From: Karalla daura
Lineage: Eukaryota; Chordata; Actinopteri; Chaetodontiformes; Leiognathidae
DNA length: 64,000 nucleotides
Assembly: GCA_029224185.1 (NCBI GenBank)
Contig: JANZKI010000027.1
Coordinates: forward strand, 62,001-126,000
Reading direction: 5' to 3'
In this document: positions 1 to 8,537 of the stretch, piece after piece
Layout of the letters: each line of letters opens with the position of its first letter
Numbering within the stretch: the stretch's first letter is position 1
Notes under the pieces: model-generated
Database searches by the model: none
What the model saw: only the letters and a program-made list of their open reading frames with translations
Told to the model about the DNA's origin: nothing
Made by a program: the position numbers and the translations under genes

Positions 1-40
1 TGGGCTTGTCTACAGCCCCCTGTGTAGGAAACGGTGAGGA

Positions 41-50
41 AAAGCGCTTT
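41..50. other. Perfect 10-bp palindrome in monomer
   Basis: AAAGCGCTTT is self-complementary and is present in nearly every monomer. One altered copy at about 15,363 reads AAAACGCTTT. It contains an AGCGCT core. Function unknown. Confidence 0.8.
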
Positions 51-104
51 GAAAAAGTGTGTTCACGCATTCACCATCGGCCATTATGCAGTGAAGCAAC
101 AGGC

Positions 105-119
105 CTAAACAGTGTTTAG
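105..119. other. 15-bp dyad in monomer
   Basis: CTAAACAGTGTTTAG is a perfect odd palindrome (7-bp arms around one central base). It recurs in most monomers. In the GGTCTAAACGG class one pair becomes G-T. Confidence 0.8.
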
Positions 120-129
120 AACGCCTAGT

Positions 130-258
130 TGGGCCTTTTTACAGCCCCCTGCGTAGGAAACGGTGGGGAAAAGCGCTTTGAAAAAGTGTGTTGACGCATT
201 CACCATCAGCCATTACGCAGTGCAGCAACAGGTCTAAACGGTGTTTAGAACACCTAGT
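130..258 (+). repeat. Representative 129-bp satellite monomer
   Basis: Reference monomer for the array. Landmarks in order: GCCCCCTGCGTAGG, AAACGGTGGGG (site into which the element inserted), the palindrome AAAGCGCTTT, TGTGTTGACGC, a variable CACC/CACT block (types CATGGG, CATCAG, CATCGG, CCGTTGG, CTGTTGG), CATTACGCAGTGCAGC and the near-palindrome CTAAACGGTGTTTAG. Length is conserved at 129 bp almost everywhere; variants differ by substitutions. Combinations of a left-half type and a right-half type distinguish monomer classes. No coding capacity is inferred. Confidence 0.95.
149..165 (+). other. CENP-B-box-like motif in monomer
   Basis: CTGCGTAGGAAACGGTG aligns without gaps to the mammalian CENP-B box CTTCGTTGGAAACGGGA at 13 of 17 positions. 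It matches 7 of the 9 core positions of the NTTCGNNNNANNCGGGN rule (the second T and the last G differ). Monomers reading CTGTGTAGG or CTGCCTAGG lose one further core base. Binding is not shown by sequence alone. Confidence 0.4.
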
Positions 259-291
259 TGGGCCTGTTTACAGCCCCCTGCGTATGAAACG

Positions 292-296
292 GTGGG
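292..296 (+). repeat. Left target-site duplication GTGGG of copy 1
   Basis: The empty monomer reads AAACG-GTGGG-GAAAAGC. The filled site reads AAACG-GTGGG-[element]-GTGGG-GAAAAGC, giving an exact 5-bp duplication at 292-296 and 1405-1409. Confidence 0.9.
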
Positions 297-343
297 TGTC
301 GCGTCAACACAAAACATTCATTCAAACATTCACTCAAAACACA

Positions 344-353
344 GTCACGTGGC
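344..353 (+). promoter_or_regulatory. E-box GTCACGTGGC in left TIR
   Basis: Matches the extended E-box bound by USF and TFE/MiT bHLH-ZIP factors in animals (GTCACGTGRY). The mirror copy lies at 1348-1357. It is present in every copy I read. Regulatory activity is inferred only. Confidence 0.4.
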
Positions 354-365
354 CTAAGCTCCAAA

Positions 366-379
366 CCTGCAGGGGGCAG
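366..379 (-). promoter_or_regulatory. CTCF-core-like motif in left TIR
   Basis: The reverse strand reads CTGCCCCCTGCAGG, fitting the vertebrate CTCF core SYGCCMYCTRSTGG except one base (A for T). The right-arm mirror copy is at 1322-1335, so each element has two sites in opposite orientation. Confidence 0.35.
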
Positions 380-569
380 AGAGAAAGTTAGTTTTGGTAG
401 GGTAACCAGGAAGTCAATCTGTGCTTCCTGTGGCGGCCATATCATCTGCATACCTGCATGGAGAAAAAAGTTTGCTAACAAAGTAGAAGCATCTAACAAA
501 AGGAAATACACAGGAATCACACAACTAAACAAAGAAGATTACTCAGCTCACAGTCAAGACGCAACTGGT

Positions 570-1131
570 TGTCAACTGTCAAGTTATGTTAGATTTTACT
601 CCGTTCCTGCTCAAACTTGAAAAGAGCCTCGTCTGAAGGACGCAGAGGGACAACTCAAATCTTCCTTCTCTTTTGTTTATTGAGTTTAGTAGATAGGTTG
701 ATTAGGTTGATTTGGTTGATTAGGTTGATAACCTTCAAAATAAACAAGAAACATTGCATTACTTAAAGTTCAAACATAACAACTTCATGAATTCATAAAT
801 CTCAAATCAGTATGAATCAATCAAAATCAAAAATCAGAATATCAAATATCAAGTCTACAATCAACAAGGTAGCTTCAGAATCAGATTTCTTTCTTTGCAA
901 CATAAACCATGCATTCAAAATGATATAAATTGAGCCAGTTCATGTACAAACAATTGAAGTTGTATCAGCATAAACAAACAAACATTTTAATTCCATCAAC
1001 ACTACAATACAATACAAGTAAGTAGATTTGAATGTTCAGGCTGTAAATTTGAGTGAACATGATAAAACAAAGTAATTCTTTCAGCATTTTCAGATATCAA
1101 AGTGACAAAGTGTTTCAATGTCCATTCCCCT
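570..1131 (+). other. AT-rich core of element copy 1
   Basis: 562 bp between the arms with no ORF of note. Part of it is strongly G-poor on the + strand (about 735-870). It holds a 9-bp minisatellite at 696-730, the AATCAATCAAAATC tract at 815-837, the palindrome ATGAATTCAT at 787-796, an AATAAA at 739-744 and a TATAAAT at 924-930. The last two are probably chance matches. No similarity to a transposase is visible in translation. Confidence 0.8.
696..730 (+). repeat. GGTTGATTA 9-bp minisatellite in element core
   Basis: Four tandem units GGTTGATTA, GGTTGATTT, GGTTGATTA, GGTTGATA, preserved with the same unit number in all copies examined. This indicates no slippage since amplification. Confidence 0.85.
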
Positions 1132-1404
1132 ACCAGTTGCGTCTTGACTGTGAGCTGAGTAATGTTCTTTGTTTAGTTGTGTGATTCCTGTGTATTTCCT
1201 TGTCTTCGATGCTTCTCCTTTGTTAGCAAACTTTTTTCTCCATGCAGGTATGCAGGTGATATGGCCGCCACAGGAAGCACAGATTGACTTCCTGGTTACC
1301 CTACGAATACTAACTTTCTCTCTGCCCCCTGCAGGTTTGGAGCTTAGGCCACGTGACTGTGTTTTGAGTGAATGTTTGAATGAATGTTTTGTGTTGACGC
1401 GACA
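1132..1404 (-). repeat. Right terminal inverted repeat of copy 1
   Basis: Inverted partner of 297-569. Carries CTGCCCCCTGCAGG at 1322-1335 and CACGTG at 1350-1355, mirror-image to the left arm. The last bases GTGTTGACGCGACA share TGTGTTGACGC with the satellite monomer. Confidence 0.93.
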
Positions 1405-1409
1405 GTGGG
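1405..1409 (+). repeat. Right target-site duplication GTGGG of copy 1
   Basis: Second copy of the 5-bp target duplication. The extra 5 bp accounts for element unit length 1113 = 1108 + 5 in the spacing rule. Confidence 0.9.
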
Positions 1410-1758
1410 GAAAAGCGCTTTGAAAAAGTGTGTTGACGCATTCACCGTTGGCCATTACGCAGTGCAGCAACAGGCCTAAACAGTGTTTAGAACGCCTAGT
1501 TGGGTTTGTCTACAGCCCCCTGTGTAGGAAACGGTGAGGAAAAGCGCTTTGAAAAAGTGTCTTTACGCATTCACCATGGGCCATTACGCAGTGCAGCAAC
1601 AGGCCTAAACAGTGTTTAGAACGCCTAGTTGGGCCTTTTTACAGCCCCCTGCGTAGGAAACGGTGGGGAAAAGCGCTTTGAAAAAGTGTGTTTACGCATT
1701 CACCATGGGCCATTACGCAGTGCAGCAACAGGCCTAAACAGTGTTTAGAACGCCTAGT

Positions 1759-2532
1759 TGGGCCTTTTTACAGCCCCCTGCGTAGGAAACGGTGGGGAAA
1801 AGCGCTTTGAAAAAGTGTGTTGACGCATTCACTGTTGGCCATTATGCAGTGCAGCAACAGGCCTAAACAGTGTTTAGAACGCCTAGTTGGGCTTGTCTAC
1901 AGCCCCCTGTGTAGGAAACGGTGAGGAAAAGCGCTTTGAAAAAGTGTGTTGACGCATTCACCGTTGGCCATTACGCAGTGCAGCAACAGGCCTAAACAGT
2001 GTTTAGAACGCCTAGTTGGGTTTGTCTACAGCCCCCTGCCTAGGCAACGGTGGGGAAAAGCGCTTTGAAAAAGTGTGTTGACGCATTCACCATGGGCCAT
2101 TACGCAGTGCAGCAACAGGCCTAAACAGTGTTTAGAACGCCTAGTTGGGCCTTTTTACAGCCCCCTGCGTAGGAAACGGTGGGGAAAAGCGCTTTGAAAA
2201 AGTGTGTTGACGCATTCACTGTTGGCCATTATGCAGTGCAGCAACAGGCCTAAACAGTGTTTAGAACGCCTAGTTGGGCTTGTCTACAGCCCCCTGTGTA
2301 GGAAACGGTGAGGAAAAGCGCTTTGAAAAAGTGTGTTGACGCATTCACCGTTGGCCATTACGCAGTGCAGCAACAGGCCTAAACAGTGTTTAGAACGCCT
2401 AGTTGGGTTTGTCTACAGCCCCCTGCCTAGGCAACGGTGGGGAAAAGCGCTTTGAAAAAGTGTGTTGACGCATTCACTGTTGGCCATTATGCAGTGCAGC
2501 AACAGGCCTAAACAGTGTTTAGAACGCCTAGT
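1759..2532 (+). repeat. 387-bp three-monomer tandem duplication
   Basis: Monomers at 1759, 1888 and 2017 repeat as 2146, 2275 and 2404 in the same class order. The private variant CCTAGGCAAC (CCTAGGAAAC elsewhere) is in both halves, exactly 387 bp apart. The related runs after copies 5 and 7 have 12 monomers and lack the duplication. Exact breakpoints cannot be placed within identical sequence. Confidence 0.8.
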
Positions 2533-3344
2533 TGGGTTTGTCTACAGCCCCCTGTGTAGGAAACGGTGAGGAAAAGCGCTTTGAAAAAGTGTGTTTACGC
2601 ATTCACCATGGGCCATTACGCAGTGCAGCAACAGGCCTAAACAGTGTTTAGAACGCCTAGTTGGGCCTTTTTACAGCCCCCTGCGTAGGAAACGGTGGGG
2701 AAAAGCGCTTTGAAAAAGTGTGTTGACGCATTCACTGTTGGCCATTATGCAGTGCAGCAACAGGTCTAAACAGTGTTTAGAACGCCTAGTTGGGCTTGTC
2801 TACAGCCCCCTGTGTAGGAAACGGTGAGGAAAAGCGCTTTGAAAAAGTGTGTTTACGCATTCACCATGGGCCATTACGCAGTGCAGCAACAGGCCTAAAC
2901 AGTGTTTAGAACGCCTAGTTGGGCTTGTCTACAGCCCCCTGTGTAGGAAACGGTGAGGAAAAGCGCTTTGAAAAAGTGTGTTCACGCATTCACCATCGGC
3001 CATTATGCAGTGAAGCAACAGGCCTAAACAGTGTTTAGAACGCCTAGTTGGGCCTTTTTACAGCCCCCTGCGTAGGAAACGGTGGGGAAAAGCGCTTTGA
3101 AAAAGTGTGTTGACGCATTCACCATCAGCCATTACGCAGTGCAGCAACAGGTCTAAACGGTGTTTAGAACACCTAGTTAGGCCTGTTTACAGCCCCCTGC
3201 GTAGGAAACGGTGGGGAAAAGCGCTTTGAAAAAGTGTGTTGACGCATTCACCATCGGCCATTACGCAGTGCAGCAACAGACCTAAACAGTGTTTAGAACG
3301 TCTAGTTGGGCCTGTTTACAGCCCCCTGCGTATGAAACGGTGGG

Positions 3345-4452
3345 TGTCGCGTCAACACAAAACATTCATTCAAACATTCACTCAAAACACAGTCACGTGG
3401 CCTAAGCTCCAAACCTGCAGGGGGCAGAGAGAAAGTTAGTTTTGGTAGGGTAACCAGGAAGTCAATCTGTGCTTCCTGTGGCGGCCATATCATCTGCATA
3501 CCTGCATGGAGAAAAAAGTTTGCTAACAAAGTAGAAGCATCTAACAAAAGGAAATACACAGGAATCACACAACTAAACAAAGAAGATTACTCAGCTCACA
3601 GTCAAGACGCAACTGGTTGTCAACTGTCAAGTTATGTTAGATTTTACTCCGTTCCTGCTCAAACTTGAAAAGAGCCTCGTCTGAAGGACGCAGAGGGACA
3701 ACTCAAATCTTCCTTCTCTTTTGTTTATTGAGTTTAGTAGATAGGTTGATTAGGTTGATTTGGTTGATTAGGTTGATAACCTTCAAAATAAACAAGAAAC
3801 ATTGCATTACTTAAAGTTCAAACATAACAAATTCATGAATTCATAAATCTCAAATCAGTATGAATCAATCAAAATCAAAAATCAGAATATCAAATATCAA
3901 GTCTACAATCAACAAGGTAGCTTCAGAATCAGATTTCTTTCTTTGCAACATAAACCATGCATTCAAAATGATATAAATTGAGCCAGTTCATGTACAAACA
4001 ATTGAAGTTGTATCAGCATAAACAAACAAACATTTTAATTCCATCAACACTACAATACAATACAAGTAAGTAGATTTGAATGTTCAGGCTGTAAATTTGA
4101 GTGAACATGATAAAACAAAGTAATTCTTTCAGCATTTTCAGATATCAAAGTGACAAAGTGTTTCAATGTCCATTCCCCTACCAGTTGCGTCTTGACTGTG
4201 AGCTGAGTAATCTTCTTTGTTTAGTTGTGTGATTCCTGTGTATTTCCTTGTCTTCGATGCTTCTCCTTTGTTAGCAAACTTTTTTCTCCATGCAGGTATG
4301 CAGGTGATATGGCCGCCACAGGAAGCACAGATTGACTTCCTGGTTACCCTACGAATACTAACTTTCTCTCTGCCCCCTGCAGGTTTGGAGCTTAGGCCAC
4401 GTGACTGTGTTTTGAGTGAATGTTTGAATGAATGTTTTGTGTTGACGCGACA
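3345..4452 (+). mobile_element. Element copy 2
   Basis: Full length. Core AAATTCATG and ATCAAAAATC, right arm GTAATCTTC (matching the left arm, so one fewer arm mismatch than copy 1). Right flank CCGTTGG followed by CCTAGGAAACAGTGGGG. Groups with copies 6 and 8. Confidence 0.95.
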
Positions 4453-5618
4453 GTGGGGAAAAGCGCTTTGAAAAAGTGTGTTGACGCATTCACCGTTGGC
4501 CATTACGCAGTGCAGCAACAGGCCTAAACAGTGTTTAGAACGCCTAGTTGGGTTTGTCTACAGCCCCCTGCCTAGGAAACAGTGGGGAAAAGCGCTTTGA
4601 AAAAGTGTGTTGACGCATTCACTGTTGGCCATTATGCAGTGCAGCAACAGGCCTAAACAGTGTTTAGAACGCCTAGTTGGGTTTGTCTACAGCCCCCTGT
4701 GTAGGAAACGGTGAGGAAAAGCGCTTTGAAAAAGTGTGTTTACGCATTCACCATGGGCCATTACGCAGTGCAGCAACAGGCCTAAACAGTGTTTAGAACG
4801 CCTAGTTGGGCCTTTTTACAGCCCCCTGCGTAGGAAACGGTGGGGAAAAGCGCTTTGAAAAAGTGTGTTGACGCATTCACTGTTGGCCATTATGCAGTGC
4901 AGCAACAGGCCTAAACAGTGTTTAGAACGCCTAGTTGGGTTTGTCTACAGCCCCCTGTGTAGGAAACGGTGAGGAAAAGCGCTTTGAAAAAGTGTGTTTA
5001 CGCATTCACCATGGGCCATTACGCAGTGCAGCAACAGGCCTAAACAGTGTTTAGAACGCCTAGTTGGGCTTGTCTACAGCCCCCTGTGTAGGAAACGGTG
5101 AGGAAAAGCGCTTTGAAAAAGTGTGTTGACGCATTCACTGTTGGCCATTATGCAGTGCAGCAACAGGCCTAAACAGTGTTTAGAACGCCTAGTTGGGCCT
5201 TTTTACTGCCCCCTGCGTAGGAAACGGTGGGGAAAAGCGCTTTGAAAAAGTGTGTTGACGCATTCACCATCAGCCATTACGCAGTGCAGCAACAGGTCTA
5301 AACGGTGTTTAGAACGCCTAGTTAGGCCTGTTTACAGCCCCCTGCGTAGGAAACGGTGGGGAAAAGCGCTTTGAAAAAGTGTGTTGACGCATTCACCATC
5401 AGCCATTACGCAGTGCAGCAACAGGTCTAAACGGTGTTTAGAACGCCTAGTTAGGCCTGTTTACAGCCCCCTGCGTAGGAAACGGTGGGGAAAAGCGCTT
5501 TGAAAAAGTGTGTTGACGCATTCACCATCGGCCATTACGCAGTGCAGCAACAGACCTAAACAGTGTTTAGAACGCCTAGTTGGGCCTGTTTACAGCCCCC
5601 TGCGTATGAAACGGTGGG
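4453..5618 (+). repeat. Monomer run after copy 2 (9 monomers)
   Basis: 1,166 bp = 9 x 129 + 5. Near-identical in class order to the runs after copies 6 and 8. Carries the TTTTTACTGCCCC variant about 410 bp before copy 3. Confidence 0.95.
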
Positions 5619-6726
5619 TGTCGCGTCAACACAAAACATTCATTCAAACATTCACTCAAAACACAGTCACGTGGCCTAAGCTCCAAACCTGCAGGGGGCA
5701 GAGAGAAAGTTAGTTTTGGTAGGGTAACCAGGAAGTCAATCTGTGCTTCCTGTGGCGGCCATATCATCTGCATACCTGCATGGAGAAAAAAGTTTGCTAA
5801 CAAAGTAGAAGCATCTAACAAAAGGAAATACACAGGAATCACACAACTAAACAAAGAAGATTACTCAGCTCACAGTCAAGACGCAACTGGTTGTCAACTG
5901 TCAAGTTATGTTAGATTTTACTCCGTTCCTGCTCAAACTTGAAAAGAGCCTCGTCTGAAGGACGCAGAGGGACAACTCAAATCTTCCTTCTCTTTTGTTT
6001 ATTGAGTTTAGTAGATAGGTTGATTAGGTTGATTTGGTTGATTAGGTTGATAACCTTCAAAATAAACAAGAAACATTGCATTACTTAAAGTTCAAACATA
6101 ACAACTTCATGAATTCATAAATCTCAAATCAGTATGAATCAATCAAAATCAAAAATCAGAATATCAAATATCAAGTCTACAATCAACAAGGTAGCTTCAG
6201 AATCAGATTTCTTTCTTTGCAACATAAACCATGCATTCAAAATGATATAAATTGAGCCAGTTCATGTACAAACAATTGAAGTTGTATCAGCATAAACAAA
6301 CAAACATTTTAATTCCATCAACACTACAATACAATACAAGTAAGTAGATTTGAATGTTCAGGCTGTAAATTTGAGTGAACATGATAAAACAAAGTAATTC
6401 TTTCAGCATTTTCAGATATCAAAGTGACAAAGTGTTTCAATGTCCATTCCCCTACCAGTTGCGTCTTGACTGTGAGCTGAGTAATGTTCTTTGTTTAGTT
6501 GTGTGATTCCTGTGTATTTCCTTGTCTTCGATGCTTCTCCTTTGTTAGCAAACTTTTTTCTCCATGCAGGTATGCAGGTGATATGGCCGCCACAGGAAGC
6601 ACAGATTGACTTCCTGGTTACCCTACGAATACTAACTTTCTCTCTGCCCCCTGCAGGTTTGGAGCTTAGGCCACGTGACTGTGTTTTGAGTGAATGTTTG
6701 AATGAATGTTTTGTGTTGACGCGACA
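5619..6726 (+). mobile_element. Element copy 3
   Basis: Full length. AACTTCATG, ATCAAAAATC, right arm GTAATGTTC. Right flank GTGTCTTTACGC as after copies 1, 4, 5, 7, 9 and 10. Confidence 0.95.
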
Positions 6727-8537
6727 GTGGGGAAAAGCGCTTTGAAAAAGTGTGTTGACGCATTCACCGTTGGCCATTACGCAGTGCAGCAACAGGCCTA
6801 AACAGTGTTTAGAACGCCTAGTTGGGTTTGTCTACAGCCCCCTGTGTAGGAAACGGTGAGGAAAAGCGCTTTGAAAAAGTGTCTTTACGCATTCACCATG
6901 GGCCATTACGCAGTGCAGCAACAGGCCTAAACAGTGTTTAGAACGCCTAGTTGGGCCTTTTTACAGCCCCCTGCGTAGGAAACGGTGGGGAAAAGCGCTT
7001 TGAAAAAGTGTGTTGACGCATTCACTGTTGGCCATTATGCAGTGCAGCAACAGGCCTAAACAGTGTTTAGAACGCCTAGTTGGGTTTGTCTACAGCCCCC
7101 TGTGTAGGAAACGGTGAGGAAAAGCGCTTTGAAAAAGTGTGTTTACACATTCACCATGGGCCATTACGCAGTGCAGCAACAGGCCTAAACAGTGTTTAGA
7201 ACGCCTAGTTGGGCCTTTTTACAGCCCCCTGCGTAGGAAACGGTGGGGAAAAGCGCTTTGAAAAAGTGTGTTGACGCATTCACTGTTGGCCATTATGCAG
7301 TGCAGCAACAGGCCTAAACAGTGTTTAGAACGCCTAGTTGGGTTTGTCTACAGCCCCCTGTGTAGGAAACGGTGAGGAAAAGCGCTTTGAAAAAGTGTCT
7401 TTACGCATTCACCATGGGCCATTACGCAGTGCAGCAACAGGCCTAAACAGTGTTTAGAACGCCTAGTTGGGCCTTTTTCCAGCCCCCTGCGTAGGAAACG
7501 GTGGGGAAAAGCGCTTTGAAAAAGTGTGTTGACGCATTCACTGTTGGCCATTATGCAGTGCAGCAACAGGCCTAAACAGTGTTTAGAACGCCTAGTTGGG
7601 CTTGTCTACAGCCCCCTGTGTAGGAAACGGTGAGGAAAAGCGCTTTGAAAAAGTGTGTTTACGCATTCACCATGGGCCATTACGCAGTGCAGCAACAGGC
7701 CTAAACAGTGTTTAGAACGCCTAGTTGGGCTTGTCTACAGCCCCCTGTGTAGGAAACGGTGAGGAAAAGCGCTTTGAAAAAGTGTGTTGACGCATTCACT
7801 GTTGGCCATTATGCAGTGCAGCAACAGGCCTAAACAGTGTTTAGAACGCCTAGTTGGGTTTGTCTACAGCCCCCTGTGTAGGAAACGGTGAGGAAAAGCG
7901 CTTTGAAAAAGTGTGTTTACGCATTCACCATGGGCCATTACGCAGTGCAGCAACAGGCCTAAACAGTGTTTAGAACGCCTAGTTGGGCTTGTCTACAGCC
8001 CCCTGTGTAGGAAACGGTGAGGAAAAGCGCTTTGAAAAAGTGTGTTGACGCATTCACTGTTGGCCATTATGCAGTGCAGCAACAGGCCTAAACAGTGTTT
8101 AGAACGCCTAGTTGGGCCTTTTTACTGCCCCCTGCGTAGGAAACGGTGGGGAAAAGCGCTTTGAAAAAGTGTGTTGACGCATTCACCATCAGCCATTACG
8201 CAGTGCAGCAACAGGTCTAAACGGTGTTTAGAACGCCTAGTTAGGCCTGTTTACAGCCCCCTGCGTAGGAAACGGTGGGGAAAAGCGCTTTGAAAAAGTG
8301 TGTTGACGCATTCACCATCAGCCATTACGCAGTGCAGCAACAGGTCTAAACGGTGTTTAGAACGCCTAGTTAGGCCTGTTTACAGCCCCCTGCGTAGGAA
8401 ACGGTGGGGAAAAGCGCTTTGAAAAAGTGTGTTGACGCATTCACCATCGGCCATTACGCAGTGCAGCAACAGACCTAAACAGTGTTTAGAACGCCTAGTT
8501 GGGCCTGTTTACAGCCCCCTGCGTATGAAACGGTGGG
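6727..8537 (+). repeat. Monomer run after copy 3 (14 monomers)
   Basis: 1,811 bp = 14 x 129 + 5. Private marker TTTACACATT at about 7144 recurs 2,919 bp later in the run after copy 4, and again at about 22,466. A TTTTTCCAGCCCC variant near 7475 recurs near 10,394. Confidence 0.95.

Larger units (their letters stand above)
1..296 (+). repeat. 129-bp satellite monomers before element copy 1
   Basis: Two full monomers (starts 1 and 130) and the first 38 bases of a third (259-296), which is interrupted by the element. The first monomer carries TTCACGC/CATCGG/GTGAAGC and the second CATCAG/GGTCTAAACGG. Compared with the run before copy 2, one monomer (the CATCGG/CAGACC type) is missing just before the element. 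Confidence 0.96.
297..569 (+). repeat. Left terminal inverted repeat of copy 1
   Basis: 273 bp matching the reverse complement of 1132-1404 at about 97%. Contains the E-box CACGTG at 346-351, a PstI-like CTGCAG inside CCTGCAGGGGGCAG at 366-379, and ends at the shared GCAACTGGT. The same roughly 8 arm differences recur in the other copies. Confidence 0.93.
297..1404 (+). mobile_element. Copy 1: non-autonomous TIR element (1,108 bp), reference copy
   Basis: Starts TGTCGCGTCAACAC and ends with its reverse complement. The arms are 297-569 and 1132-1404, equal in length (273 bp) and differing at about 8 positions without indels. The 562-bp core is AT-rich and has no transposase or other credible ORF. 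A 5-bp GTGGG duplication flanks it. TG...CA ends plus a 5-bp duplication do not by themselves name a superfamily (known families with 5-bp duplications include Transib, whose CAC ends do not match). Diagnostic state: left flank CGTATG, left arm GCGGCC, core AACTTCATG and ATCAAAAATC, right arm GTAATGTTC. A foldback/MITE-like label is inference. Confidence 0.88.
1405..3344 (+). repeat. Monomer run after copy 1 (15 monomers)
   Basis: 1,940 bp = 15 x 129 + 5. Monomer starts run 1501, 1630, 1759 and so on to 3307. Contains a three-monomer (387-bp) tandem duplication marked by CCTAGGCAACGG at about 2037 and 2424. The monomer before copy 2 carries AACGTCTAG, shared with the flanks of copies 6 and 8. 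Confidence 0.95.

Noticed and set aside
696..730. Telomere-like repeat
   Set aside because: GGTTGATTA contains TTAGG only at unit borders, and the tract has just four units with no TTAGGG or TTAGG arrays.
739..744. Polyadenylation signal AATAAA and TATA-like TATAAAT (924-930) as a gene unit
   Set aside because: Both are expected by chance in an AT-rich core. Their order is wrong for a promoter followed by a terminator, and no ORF lies between them.
297..1404. LTR retrotransposon or solo LTR (TG...CA ends, 5-bp duplication)
   Set aside because: The terminal repeats are inverted, not direct, and no primer-binding site, polypurine tract or polyprotein is present.
1169..1423. 84- and 92-codon frames starting MFSCVIPVYF in both arms
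   Set aside because: They are the same arm sequence read outward from each end and stop in or just past the monomer. They overlap other open frames on the opposite strand. Low stop density in a 273-bp stretch repeated 60 times explains them.
1090..1470. 126-codon minus-strand open frame repeated in most units
   Set aside because: It runs from satellite monomer through the whole right arm into the core. A related frame is open in the left arm, and arm differences are mostly amino-acid changing, so there is no sign of selection on protein. No start context or domain is recognisable.
7348..7566. 72-codon frames inside monomers with internal repeat
   Set aside because: 129 is a multiple of three, so a frame without stops in one monomer stays open in the next. 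The repeated peptide reflects DNA repetition only.
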